Source of the DNA: Takakia lepidozioides
Lineage: Eukaryota > Streptophyta > Takakiopsida > Takakiales > Takakiaceae
DNA length: 64,000 nucleotides
NCBI GenBank assembly: GCA_030704615.1
Contig: CM060731.1
Span: forward strand, 13,578,001-13,642,000
Direction: 5' to 3'
Under the pieces are notes generated by a model that was not told the origin of the DNA, did no database searches, and worked only from the letters and a program-made list of their open reading frames with translations. The position numbers and the translations under genes were made by a program. Shown piece by piece: positions 45,255 to 56,546 of this stretch (the first letter of the stretch is position 1; the number at the start of each line of letters is the position of its first letter).

Positions 45255-46915
45255 CTAACTCGCAGAATTCAACATGAAACATTCGGGACAACTCTCATAA
45301 GAGGACACAACAGGCCGAAATGTGTTGAAGAAGAAGGTGGCCTCACCACATTGTCCTTGACCTTGTGACGTGAATGCAGCTAGCTTTTCTTTCACCCAAG
45401 GAGGATTCAACCAACCATCAACCCAAAGGACCTCTTGTGTGTGCTGCTTGTGTCCATAGTCGGATGATCTCCGATTGGTCTGTAACCACCAAAGTGCAAC
45501 TGAGCAGCCATAGATTTCACCATGGCCTCCCAAGACCAAGCTGACCCGCCCAAGTACTTCGTGCACACCAGGAAAAAGAAAAAATCACGATGCTGACAGG
45601 AAGAGCCCACTTTTGCAGTACGGACAAACTTCTTCACATCATACATCAAGAAAGCCATACCTTGCCATTGCAGTTGTCCCACCATTGTGAAGGATCTTCT
45701 AAGAACTCAAGCCAGCGCTGCTTCATACTCCACGGTAGACCTTTGTGCCCGAAACTCCGAAATCATCAACACTTTGACAGGTTCCTCTATGGAGGAGTGC
45801 TAGTGCAGTTTTCAAAACATTCATGTAAGTTACTGCCATCGGACTTTACACAATGAGAAACAAAAGAACATGTCCCAACTTACACAAATGATAAACAAGA
45901 TTGTGCCTGACAAGGCTGCCCCTCTAATCAGGGTCCTTGTGAGACATACTCACTTTCATCTGCAAGCTTCGAAGGAGCTCCATCATCTACACCACAATCA
46001 GAACCGCACTCTGATATCTTTCCATCACCAGACTGTTCTCGATCTTGTTGCATGATATTTAGTTCGTCTTTCACGCAAGGAGGGTTTAACCAACCCTCCA
46101 TCCACAAGCCCTCTTGTGCACGCTGCTTATGTCTGTAGTCTGGAGATTTTGGAGTGGTCTGTGAAAGAGACCAGGGAGCAGCTGAGCAGCAATAGTCTCG
46201 ACCCTCCCAAGTACCTTGAAAACTCCAGGGAAAAGACCCTGCGCATCCTACTTTCAAGCCCTGCTTAGGAAGAACAGCGCCTACGATACTCACAGTGAAG
46301 GAGTTTTTTGCAGAGCAAAAGTGATATTCTAACTTACTAGGGGTATAATCACAAAATTATCATACCAGAGTTCAGTCAAACTCCCTCAGACTCCTCCACA
46401 TCCTACATGAAGAAAGCTCACCTTGTCAGCACTGCAGTCCCACCGTTGTGTAGGATCTTTAAAGAACTCCTGCCAGTGCTGTTCCATGCTCCCACGTTGA
46501 CCTACGTGCCAGACATAGCAATTGTCGGCCTTCTCTAACCATCCCGCGTGCTTTCTTTGCCTAGAGTACATTCGTGTCCCTGAATTGCTCAAAGACAATT
46601 CAAAGCCTGGATGCTACCACAGCTAACCTAGAAGGAAACCGCAAAGTGTTTTGTGTTCTCACCTAGATTCAATGGCATCCCTGAAGGTTGGCGAGGCGCC
46701 ACAGCAACCACATGCAAGGGACGCCGTCCACTGGGCACTGTAAGGTGGGTTGACACTTTCAGCTCCACAGCCCATCCCCTCCATCCGCTGCATGACGCGA
46801 GGCCTCTCGCATGACCGAAACAAGAGGGCCGGCCCTTGGGTACGGAGTCGGCCTGTGCGGGGGTGAGAACGCAGGAAGACGATGCCATCCCTGCCAGTGA
46901 GTTAGAAAGAGTCAT
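45255..46915 (-). CDS. OSB-like protein (organellar ssDNA-binding family), two PDF motifs, 5 exons
   Basis: OSB proteins bind single-stranded DNA in mitochondria and plastids and limit illegitimate recombination; their C-terminal PDF motifs bind DNA. Exons: 46915-46663, 46579-46422, 46158-45954, 45740-45661, 45479-45255, all GT-AG with consistent phase, giving 306 residues. PDF motif 1 is split over exons 2/3 (QHWQEFFKDPTQRWDCSADK then SPDYRHKQRAQEGLWMEGWL). Motif 2 is split at the same point over exons 4/5 (QRWLEFLEDPSQWWDNCNGK then SSDYGHKQHTQEVLWVDGWL, NPPWVKEKL). The family consensus has WWDNR and PDFKHK; here motif 1 has RWDC and both have PDY/SDY. Exon 1 is serine-, arginine- and alanine-rich like a transit peptide. 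I see no OB-fold domain between it and motif 1, unlike canonical OSB proteins. The PPR gene follows 414 bp downstream. Confidence 0.8.
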
Positions 46916-48890
46916 CCCCGATGCAAGAACCGATTGCAGCAGCAGGCTCCTCTATACATGGCAAACGATCATCCAGCTTCCAGCATCACGCATGCTTGTG
47001 AACCGTCATTCACTGCTGCATTTGCTAAGTCTGTTTCCTGCCGTCTCCCTCTCTCTCTATCTCTCTCACAGTCCCTCAAACGTCGCCAAAAGAAAATGAC
47101 TGTCACTAATCATATCTTAATCACCAATATCGTCACTAATCTAGCCACTAATCTAACTTGCTAGTGCTAGCTTACTGCCAGTGCCCCTCTGCAGTTTTTG
47201 GCTCTTGGGGAAAGACCCACAAGGCGGGAATGCAAGCGCCCTCCTTGTTGTGGAGGGCTCATTACAACAAAGGTGACAGACATACTGATGTGATCTCTTT
47301 GGAGCTGTGGAGAGCCACTCTCTTCAGTCACACTGGGGGATCACTAATGGGGTTCATAAAGTAGTGACAAGTGAATCAGGCTGGTGATCTCGGAATGAGC
47401 ACCTCCTGTTCCGGTGATTTGAATGAGAGACTGGACTGAACCTGCGTTCTTCTCGACAATTTGAGAACCTGGTGCATATGCACCACAGTCTTCGAATGGG
47501 TGGAGAGAGCAGACGCTTGTAGGAAAAAGTGGCAAATGTGCAGTCTGAGGGTGGAGATTTATGTTGTAAGTTCACATGATATTGATAAAATCCCCCGTGA
47601 ACCAAAGGATAAAGTAGGATCAATTCTATGTATGCAACCAGGCCAGTTTTTTTGGCGCAATCACTGACAGTGAATTTGATCTCAGCATTACTTGTTAAAT
47701 GTTGATCAATGATATTTAAGATCTATAATCAGAAGATGGACATTACGTAGTAGGGCAGATGCCCCCAGGGCAGCGCAGTCACGGTCTTGGGTTCTGTTGT
47801 ACCGGGGGGGGGACAGACATACAGGTGTTCCTTCTTGGGGTGTAGAATCAGACGAGGGACTCATTTAAGTGTGGAGGGAGCTTTTGAATTGCAACAATAG
47901 CAACTCCTAGGCATTACAAACCCCAGAATTAGCTTCTCCAATCACCCAATGGAAGAACCAAGTCCCTGCAATTCAGTTGTGCTGCCAAGGTTACATTGTC
48001 TCGCCTTTATCGGACGGGTGTGTCAGGTGGATAGGAAGCAGGTCAGCACCATCACTGCCAACTATCCTATACAAACTGTAAGAATCCTCTATCAGTATTC
48101 TTAATGTGATATTTGCCACTTGTGAAAGACGAAGTGTTACTTAGCTTTTGTAATTGGTGGCCGAATGCGGAATCAACTTACATGCTATGCAATTCTTTCA
48201 ACAATTGTGGGGTGTTGGAAATGATCATTGAATCTGACCAATATCTTTCCTCCCTCAAGTTTATGGTACGACATTCAAGAAGTGTTGTCTTCCCTGAGAG
48301 AAAAGCATTATTGTAATTGTGGAGCTACAGTGCTTTGCTAACTCGCACTCTGTGTGTTTATGTTTTGTCATAGCCCTCTCCATCCCATTCTCTCACTCTT
48401 TCATGTATAACTTGTGGAGAGAAGAGCCTATGAGGTTTTGTTTCGAGAGTGTACCAGAGCTTCTATGATAGGGGGGTTCAAGGTGAATGGGTAAACAACA
48501 GACTGCTGACACAGGCAAAGAACTTCAAGAAGGTTGATGCTTCCTGTCTTTAATATTGCCACTGCCCTGACAGGGAGTCGTCAAATTTATTCATTGATGA
48601 ACGGAGCCAGTGTCCCTATGCAGGAACAATTTGGACAGTCTCTTTGGGTGGGATTTGTTTGTTATTGAGGAAATGAACTAAAGGGTTCTACGTGATCTCC
48701 AGAAGGCCAGGCATATTTTCTTCACTGCTTACTGTCCACTTTGTATGTCCTAGCAAAATGCTTCCATGATGCTCACTGTTGGTCAAGGAGGTGGGGAGGG
48801 GATTTAGTGATCAAAAGTCAACTGTGGTTGTTGCAGGCTCTTATGATGGTTACCATGTTCTAAAACCACATGATGGGCAGAGAATGTCCT
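46916..48890. other. No identifiable gene; upstream region of the OSB-like gene
   Basis: The first few hundred bases (to about 47,100) should include the OSB-like promoter and leader, with a CTCTCT tract at 47,047-47,070 on the plus strand. The remainder has only short ORFs without motifs. Confidence 0.4.
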
Positions 48891-48894
48891 AATA

Positions 48895-49045
48895 AGACGT
48901 TTGCCGTAGCCTTGTGGCCATAGACCCCTCTCCCAGTTTGGGCGGAACAATGATGGGTGGAGAGAGAGAGATGTATATATATATAATTGTTTTCGGCAGC
49001 CCTGTGCCCATATACCCCACGCCCAGTTTGGGAAGAAAGAGAGGA
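48895..49045. repeat. Two diverged direct repeats of about 55 bp
   Basis: TTTGCCGTAGCCTTGTGGCC (from about 48,900) and TTTTCGGCAGCCCTGTGCCC (from about 48,988) start two similar stretches that both continue to CCCAGTTTGGG. A (TA)n tract lies between them at 48,973-48,983. Confidence 0.65.
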
Positions 49046-51130
49046 ACAAAGAAGGAAATTTTTTTATCCACAGGAGAGAGAGCAGGTGATGCACCCAGAT
49101 CATTCATTAGTAGCCATGTATCACTGTCATACAATTATTCAGTGCCTACGTGGTGCACATGATATTTGTAAAGTAGAGTTTGCTTGCAAGTGCATGCATG
49201 CTTGGCTGGCCTCTGTTACATTGGTGGTATGGGGGAGGTCTGCAGATGTAAACCTGGACTAGCGCTTTTATGTAACCGCACCTTCCAAGGAGAATGAGGG
49301 TAAGTTTTCACTTGAATTTTCTTTTATACAATTTGACCTGCTAGTTCCATTCATCTTTTCAGTCATTGGTATGTAAACTGCAGGTATTCCAATGGATGAA
49401 AGATTTAGCTTGTATGGACAAGCATGATACTTGAGCCAAACTGCATCATTCATCTGGTATATTGTTTGTGATGGCACTCGATCGTTGCTTGATGCGAGAG
49501 TCCTGTTGCAGTTTGGATCATGTGGTGCAGTCCTAAAATCCCATTGCGAAGACTAGTACCCCCTGGGACTAGGGACTTAGGATCCACCCTAGCTAGCACT
49601 TGCAGAGAATGGTCAAGGTTCTCTCTTGCTCCAATGTGGTCCATCGCTTTGGACTTATTCCTGATGCTGGTTGGCAGAAACTTCTGGAATTGCATGGGAA
49701 GATTCACAGATGTGCAGACATACTGGCAGTTGGGTTGAGCTCATTTAGAGTGACACTAGGTGAGCTGCATAAGAGATGCAAGCCATCCCTTGCAGAAAAT
49801 AGTGTTGGAATTCATTTGGGATTGACCGCAGCTGTATAAATTGGTCAAGCCTTGATTAGAATGCAAGAATTTCATCAGACCTAGACACATACTCCAGTCT
49901 TGTGTGCACAATTGATTCCAATTTGAAAGACTTGGGCAAAGGAACACTCTTAATAAGGAGGTCAAGCAACTCAGTGTCCTTGACCTCATAAATACAACAT
50001 TTCCCTACTCCTCCCCTGTATTTATATCAATGCATGAGGGTGGGGCGCTTGATAAGGCATCGGCAAAAGCTTGGGCAAACCCTCTGTTAACTACCCCTGA
50101 GTTGAGGGATGCTCCCATGTGAAGGTTTACCCTGAGAAACATCCTCACAGGATATCACTCATCTGGAGTTGGTCAAAGTGGGGTTGGTTGGTGTGGACAC
50201 AGCCCTCACCACTCTTGCCATGGCAGGCAAGTTTGGATCTAGCATTTCTGACCAGGATAATCCCATGTGAGATGGACTTGTCAGGGAAGTTGCTAATTAC
50301 AGAACATAGTCTCCACATTGAAACTGGTTTTGGTCTTTCATGGCCAAAGGCCCTTTGTCAACAAACATTGTTCCCAATGGGTACACAGACAGGTTTTAGA
50401 TAAAGAGATGACTTCCAAGAGACATCCTGCTTCCCCAAACTGAATTGGTCCTAAAGGAGATTTTGACACAGAAAAGATCCTTGGAAAAAAGAAAAAAAAG
50501 GAAAAAAGAAAGTTCAGAAGAGACCCACCTATGGCTATAGGTGTATAGCCATTGTTGTTGCGTCCTTCACTGCTGGTGTGTGCGCCTTTTGGTTTTGCCC
50601 AAAAGTTTTAGTTTTTTCCCTCAAATCATCCCGAATAAAGTTTCATCCAGGGCCTCTGTCCCCTTAGTGTTCACTTTTAAAAAACTCACAAAAGGAATGA
50701 GCCGAAGAACCAAAACTATGGAAAATATATATATATATCAATTTTTCAATGCAGAATGAGAAGCATCCTTTCATCCATCCATCAGCTCTTCATTGGGTCA
50801 CATGTTCCAAAACACATACCTAGACTCTTATGAAACACCACAAAGTGCATACAAGTGCATACATCACAAAACAACAGGTTCACCAATACCTACATATCAT
50901 GGAACAACAACAAACATAATTTATGTACCTTCTAACCTGGCTGTGAAAGGTCGGTGAGGGAGGTGAGACGCCAAGTCTTGAGGGCCGCCTAACGCTTACG
51001 ACGGAGTGGCTCAAAGTGTCAAATCGTGTGGGCCTATAGCTTACAGTTGTTGCTCCACTCTCGTTCTTTCACTCGCACAAATTAATCTCGAAGTCTCCTC
51101 TGTTCGCAAAAATTCTCCAACAATATAGTA
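49046..51130. other. No identifiable gene; possible old minus-strand coding debris
   Basis: The minus strand at 49,990-49,850 reads VKDTELLDLLIKSVPLPKSF then KLESIVHTRLEYVSRSDE before a stop, and 49,707-49,510 reads MQFQKFLPTSIRNKSKAMDH. This composition looks protein-like and may be part of a decayed gene or retroelement, but I cannot name it. No other feature is supported. Confidence 0.3.
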
Positions 51131-51139
51131 TCATCCCGT

Positions 51140-51330
51140 CACTTCTACCGCTTTTTTATTTTCTAAGGCAAACACTCGGCCCAAGAGACCGATCAGGGCC
51201 TTTCATATAACCTGACCATGAGGCACACGGCTCATGGGACACCGCCAAGGAGCCGACAAGGTAGGAGGATTTGAACCCAGACTCACCTGGGTGGCACTCG
51301 GTGCTACACTGCTCTATCCAACTGGTGGTT
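51140..51330 (-). mobile_element. tRNA-derived SINE, minus orientation
   Basis: Read on the minus strand: a tRNA-like head GTTGGATAGAGCAGTGTAGC (box-A-like) and GGGTTCAAATCCTCC (box B GGTTCAAATCC, positions 51,277-51,267). A tRNA-unrelated body follows and ends near CCTTAGAAAATAAAAAAG. The box B fits the polymerase III consensus exactly. The boundaries are approximate. Confidence 0.6.
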
Positions 51331-51500
51331 TACTTGAGCAGGTAGCCCAGTGGTTGGGTGTTTGTGCCTTGCCGGTGCATAACCTAGGTGATCCTGGGTT
51401 CAATCCTTCACCATCTTCCTTCAGACCGTCCATTGGGCCCTCGATGGCCTGTGTGATTCACTGGACGTTAAAGAAACTTTATCTTTATCTCTCTCTCTTG
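51331..51500 (+). mobile_element. tRNA-derived SINE, plus orientation
   Basis: Box A TAGCCCAGTGG at 51,343-51,353 and box B GGTTCAATCC at 51,397-51,406 fit the polymerase III promoter consensus. A body with CCATTGGGCCCTCGATGGCC and a 3' domain ATTCACTGGACGTTAAAG follow, then a (CTTTAT)n tail. A related copy lies at 39,465-39,655. It abuts a SINE of another family head to head. Confidence 0.7.
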
Positions 51501-51579
51501 GAAATTGTGGGTTTCTTTTTTTTTTCACTAGTACCGTACTAAAAATGACGGATGACGGTCCGTCAAATTCAAGATACAA

Positions 51580-51610
51580 TTTCAATTGTTTTAAAGCAAA
51601 ACAATTGAAA
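51580..51610. repeat. 13-bp inverted repeat with 5-nt loop
   Basis: TTTCAATTGTTTT and AAAACAATTGAAA flank AAAGC. No surrounding gene was identified. Confidence 0.7.
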
Positions 51611-51860
51611 TACTGATTCCATCACATACGTCCAAACACTTGCCACTGGCAGTATCCGGCGGAGTCGCTTGAGCCGCTGGCTATACCCGGTGGCACTCAC
51701 CGGCAGAGAAAAGCTGACGGGAAAGCGGTGGCTGAGATTTCCCCGGCGGCGACAAATAGAGTGTCGCCACACGAGCAAGGTGCTGTCAAGCCGGGCTACT
51801 GTCTAGCCTGCTTGTCGGTCCCTATAGGCCTAGCTACCCCTGCGATAACTGTGGTTGGTT

Positions 51861-51884
51861 AGCATAACCGTGCACGGTTATGCT
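51861..51884. repeat. Perfect 24-bp palindrome
   Basis: AGCATAACCGTG followed directly by its reverse complement, with no spacer. Flanking bases do not extend the symmetry. Confidence 0.85.
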
Positions 51885-52124
51885 TGGGTTTTTCTTTTTT
51901 CATTTCTTGAATTTAGAGAACAGGGGGATTCATATTCAAAAATTTGGGAGGATTGTAACAACCTTTGATGTGTTTTAATACAAATACACAACGATCGGTA
52001 ACGCATTGATCACGTGTGTGATTACCGATCGGTGCTTGATCATATGTGTATAGAGGTAAAGCAAAGCGGTGAAGCAATGATCGCTAATGCATTGATGTTG
52101 CATTAACATTAGTGGCCTTGCAAC

Positions 52125-52945
52125 CAGTGTTGGGTGGTTCTGGCATTTGTGAAGGAACCTTCGGTTCCGGTTCCACAATTATTTCAAGAGACGGTTCCGG
52201 ATCCGGTTCCGGTTTTTTTTTATTGAGCCGGTTCCGGTCCGGTTCTGGATCCAACTTTTAAACATGGGGGCGGTTCCGGTTACCCGGTTAGTTGCTGATA
52301 AAAACCATCGTTTCCTGTTAGGTTCCGGTTCTATTTTTAAAATATATTTGTTTAATTTAATTAGATTTAAAAATTTTAATCAGTCCTGTAGATTAAATAG
52401 CAGTGTATTCACATATTTGAACTAAAATCCAACGATTTTGTTAGTTTTCACTAACACAAAAAAACAAACAAAAATACTCTAAATAAACTGGTAGAAGAAA
52501 ATGGGTAAAATTTTATGGGTTGAAAGTACTATTCAGCTACCTGGCAAGTATTGGCATCTTCAAACATTTTATTAATGAACTTAGCCAGGATATCATGGAG
52601 CTGGAGATTGAACCCAAGATCTCATGGCGCTGAAGCATTGAACATAGAATCTCATGGCCTTCAAGCATTGAACCCAGGATCTCAGGAGCTTGAGAGCATT
52701 AAATAAGTTTTGCCCTGGGCCCACCAGCCCCACCAAGGGGTCAAGAACGGGAACCTGTTTTAACCCCCCTGCGCCCAGGTTCTCCGGTTCTCACACCCAG
52801 CAGGAACGCGCGGTTCGGTTCTGCGTCGATCCCCATTGGCAAGTTCCGGTTCCGGGTCAGGTTCTGTAAGAATGGGCCGGTTCCGGTTAACCTGAACGTG
52901 AACCGGCGGTTAACCCGGGTCCCGGCGGGTAACCGCCCAACACTG
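52125..52945. mobile_element. Non-autonomous hAT-type element 3 (821 bp)
   Basis: The inverted ends CAGTGTTGGGTGGTT and CAGTGTTGGGCGGTT match at 14 of 15 bases. Flanking octamers CTTGCAAC (52,117-52,124) and GTTGCAAC (52,946-52,953) match at 7 of 8, as expected for a slightly aged hAT target duplication. Subterminal GGTTCCGG repeats are shared with element 2. The middle has about three degenerate units around GAACCCAGGATCTCATGG (52,600-52,690). No transposase is encoded. Confidence 0.83.
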
Positions 52946-52953
52946 GTTGCAAC

Positions 52954-53990
52954 GTTCTTTAATTCAATCTTCGATAATTTAGTCATTGTTTTGTAACAAC
53001 AAAAAAGTCTCGTTGTCCACTAACTAACTGAGAAAACCAAACCCCGGATATGAGGAATGAGGATGGGATCTTGTTTGTCGGTGTAGTCGTATAGTAAGGG
53101 AAGGTAGGCCCAACGTATGAATCAATAATTTGTTGGCTTCTGCCAACCAAGACACAAATTGTGTGGCTTACAGTTCCAATTGACTTTATGGTTCACAATG
53201 ACGTTCCTCTACTATAGAAATGTCGGTCGCATTGTACGGAGGCTCAACATAAGCGCACTCGACCGAGAATTCCATGACTACTGATTATCAAATGGTAAAC
53301 AACTCTCCGAAGTACCAACAATAATTAATTCTTTTTTCTCCCGAAGTAATATGCAACATAGCACTCAGGATACCTTACTAGGTACTTGCATGGGATCCTT
53401 CTTCCATCTAATTTCTTTTATACTGTGGCTCAATTTGTAAACGACTAGTGACATGTGAGTGTCTTCCACATAATTCCTTTTATACTATTGCGGCTCAATT
53501 TGTAAACGAGTGTGTGAATAGTGCCCTTTAACACGCATTTTTGTCATTTGCTTTTCGGAGACACTTTTGTTTGTTTCTACTTGATGCTTGTGGATTGTCT
53601 TTTGTATCATTCATACCTGTCTGTTCCAAGGACCTCCAACCATCCGTTTTCAACTCCTAATTTTCTCATGTTGAGGATCTCCATCAACCTCCTTCCAGAT
53701 GGAAAGTAGACACCATCATAATAAACAGACAAGAAAATTTGGTGAAACTGGTAATGGGATACTTGGCGGCGTTTACAGCCACAATATGTGGATGAAAAGC
53801 AAAGCTATTCATTCATCTACTCGTGAGTGTGGTCCAACATTGCAGATCCGGATGGAGGTCCCAACGCAATTTCGTTTCCGCAAATTGGATCACTCGCAAG
53901 GCGACTGATGATGTTCGGAACAAGAAATCGGGCACATAGTCCCATACAAGAGGTTTGATAGGTCCCCACCTTGAAAAAGTTATGGAAGAA
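52954..53990. other. No identifiable gene
   Basis: A duplicated phrase occurs at about 53,415-53,440 and 53,475-53,510 (TTCTTTTATACT...GGCTCAATTTGTAAACGA and TTCCTTTTATACT...GGCTCAATTTGTAAACGA). ORFs are short and lack motifs. Confidence 0.4.
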
Positions 53991-54000
53991 CCGTTACGGC

Positions 54001-54300
54001 GTGTGCATCGCAAAGCAAAAAATGGTCATCCACCCGACATCCTTCGCTTTCTGTTGAGAGGAGGTCGCATCTCCGCCGGCACGAATTTATTCAGATCTTC
54101 CATAGGGATAAGCCACAACCACAAACAGTTCAATTTGTGTGTTTCTTGGCGTGCGCATCGCAGCGCAAAAAATGGTCATCCACACGACATCCTTCACCTT
54201 TCTGTTGAGAGGAGGTCGCATCTCCGCCGGCACGAATTTATTCGGATCTTCCATAGGGATAAGCAACAACCACAAAGAGTTCAATTTGTGTGTTTCTTTG
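54001..54300. repeat. 150-bp tandem duplication
   Basis: Two direct copies with period 150 bp (54,001-54,150 and 54,151-54,300), sharing AAAAAATGGTCATCCAC, GACATCCTTC, TTGAGAGGAGGTCGCATCTC and GCCGGCACGAATTTATTC. On the minus strand the unit reads PMEDPNKFVPAEMRPPLNRK; on the plus strand NGHPPDILRFLLRGGRISAG. Neither is a recognised family, so the unit may be part of an old gene, strand unknown. Confidence 0.85.
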
Positions 54301-56540
54301 CTTGTGCCTCCTTCCAAAATTGGAGAATCTCAGCCAATTCGATTAGTAGTAGTGCGCAATTAGCCGCATTAGTTAAGACGCACAAACGGTCAAGCTTGAC
54401 AAACAGAAGGGGAGTTAAGTTAGTCAGTAAGCACATGAACACTGTGGATATGTGAACCCCACAATTTCTCTGATTTCGAAGAATGCTGTTGATGTTCGAT
54501 ATCACTTTGTCTTGCGGCTGGGCTCTAGCATGTGTTCTGCTTTGACTCTGAGCTGATGCTTGGATTTGGCTTTGCCCTTCGCCGATCCTTCAACTTTCAC
54601 TGTATGTACGGAACTTTGCACATTTCTTACATATCTATCTTTGTGTGTTACAAGTTACGACGTTGTTATGTAGGAGTCATCCATTGGGAGTGTTCCCATT
54701 CATCAATTAGTACGGCTGCAGACAGATCATACCACGACTAGCTCAAAATTGGTGCAGCTTGCAAGGAAAGAAAAGAACCACCCGCCCCAAGGGCCACCCC
54801 AGGGCCAAGGCATACGCGAGCACTTGGCGCAACTCCTTCAAGCTTTCAAATGCATTTGGAATGAGCGGCTTGCTACATGACCCCGCCGACTAATTTTCTC
54901 CGCAAAACGATCACTCCAATTTGGGGTGTGGGAGGCCTGGGCGACCTATTCGCGAAAGGTTGTTGTGTAACATCAACAAACCGGCCCAAAAAAAAAAAAA
55001 ACGGCCCAATACATTGTTGGAAGCTTTCGCTAGCGCAAGCTCTTGATCAATTGGGTGACATTATCTCTCGCCGCAGCGGAAATTTGTGGACACAAGTTAG
55101 TGGTGCCACTTTCTCGCCCAAATATACATGTGACATGTTTGGCTCATAGGTGGATCCGGAAAGGTGTCGGAAAGGCCTTCCCAGGCTCGGAGGGCACGAA
55201 TAAACGAGGGTCAGATACCGGCCGATCATTGCCCTCCTCCCTCCTTTTTTCCTTTTGTCCCTTTTAACTGGCATTTCTTTGGGCCATCAATGTGAGACTT
55301 ACCTTCTGTTCCCTTCCATCAGTGCCGCATCCACCCCGCATGGACAGACCTGCCTACATCCATCCCTCAGACTGCCAACTGGGTCCTCCACACGCCTGCG
55401 CCCCGCTCCCGAACATCTGACGGCCGGGATGTCCCTTCCCGGCCAGCCGGCACCGGCAATCAATCAAATGCTGCCAAGCCGGGGCCGGCGGACGTCTCGT
55501 GTGCGGGAGAGACCATTATCACCGGCACGGCAGTTAACACGCGTTTTTTATTTAGAATAAATAATTGAAATTAATCGGCAATTCTCTGAAACAGTAAAGT
55601 CGGCCTTGGATGGACAGGAACGAATGAATGAACTTTATGACCCGTACCGCCTTTATGACGCCTATCCAGTCGCGGATATCATCCACACACTCTCTGGACT
55701 CTGTCACTCCTTCATCCCTCGTCATTGGACGGATGAACAACATTAGTTAATGCTCGCGGAAAACGAGCCCCCGCATTTGGGCGATCACAAATTTAGAAAC
55801 TGCCGCCGGCGACGGCGACGCCGATGTCCGTCGAGGGAGAAAACGGACAGCCGTTTTCCACGTCGACGGCGGAATCTTGTTAGCGTCGGTGCCGGAGACT
55901 CAGTCATCATTAACTCAATCCACTTAAATACGCTTGCTCTCAGTTACCCAGACAATCTCGCTAACCTCACGGCCGATCGCGGCACTTGGATCGATCCCGG
56001 CACCGAATCTTGGCCGCTCGTAGAAAGGTGTGCAGGCCGTCAGAGTGGGAGACTTGGTCTCTTTATACGAAACCTTCTATAGCCGCCCGCGTGGTGCGGC
56101 GTCGACCGTCGGATCCCGAAGCCGGTGCATCGTGGCCCCAGGTGGAAAAAGACAAAGATTCTGCGTAGTTGACATTGATGAGCAGACGACAAGCGTTGAG
56201 CAGTCTTCAATGCGAACCAGGCTGGCACATTCCGCACCCGCAAACTTGTATAATATATCTCTCGTAGAATGTCTCAAAATTATTACGGTACCGAGAAATT
56301 GTTTTTAGTGTGTAATCGGACAGTGCGCCCCGCTCATTTAATATCACAATATATTACAAAAGCCTGCTACCATCACTTATTATACATCTCAGGTTTTACT
56401 CCCTCTCGGTTAATCATTCCGTTTATTTTTTATTCATTTATCTATTTACTTATTTATGGGCATGCATTTTGCATGCCAATCACTGCCTGTCAAATGGTTG
56501 GGTAAGAAAATAATGATAAGCAAGCAGAAGCCAACACTGT
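54301..56540. other. No identifiable gene; GC-rich parts
   Basis: ORFs of up to about 110 codons (for example 55,255-55,560 and 55,750-56,082 plus) overlap others on the opposite strand and lack motifs. The GC-rich section 55,340-56,150 may be a promoter or CpG-rich region, but nothing defines a transcript. Confidence 0.35.
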
Positions 56541-56546
56541 AATTCC

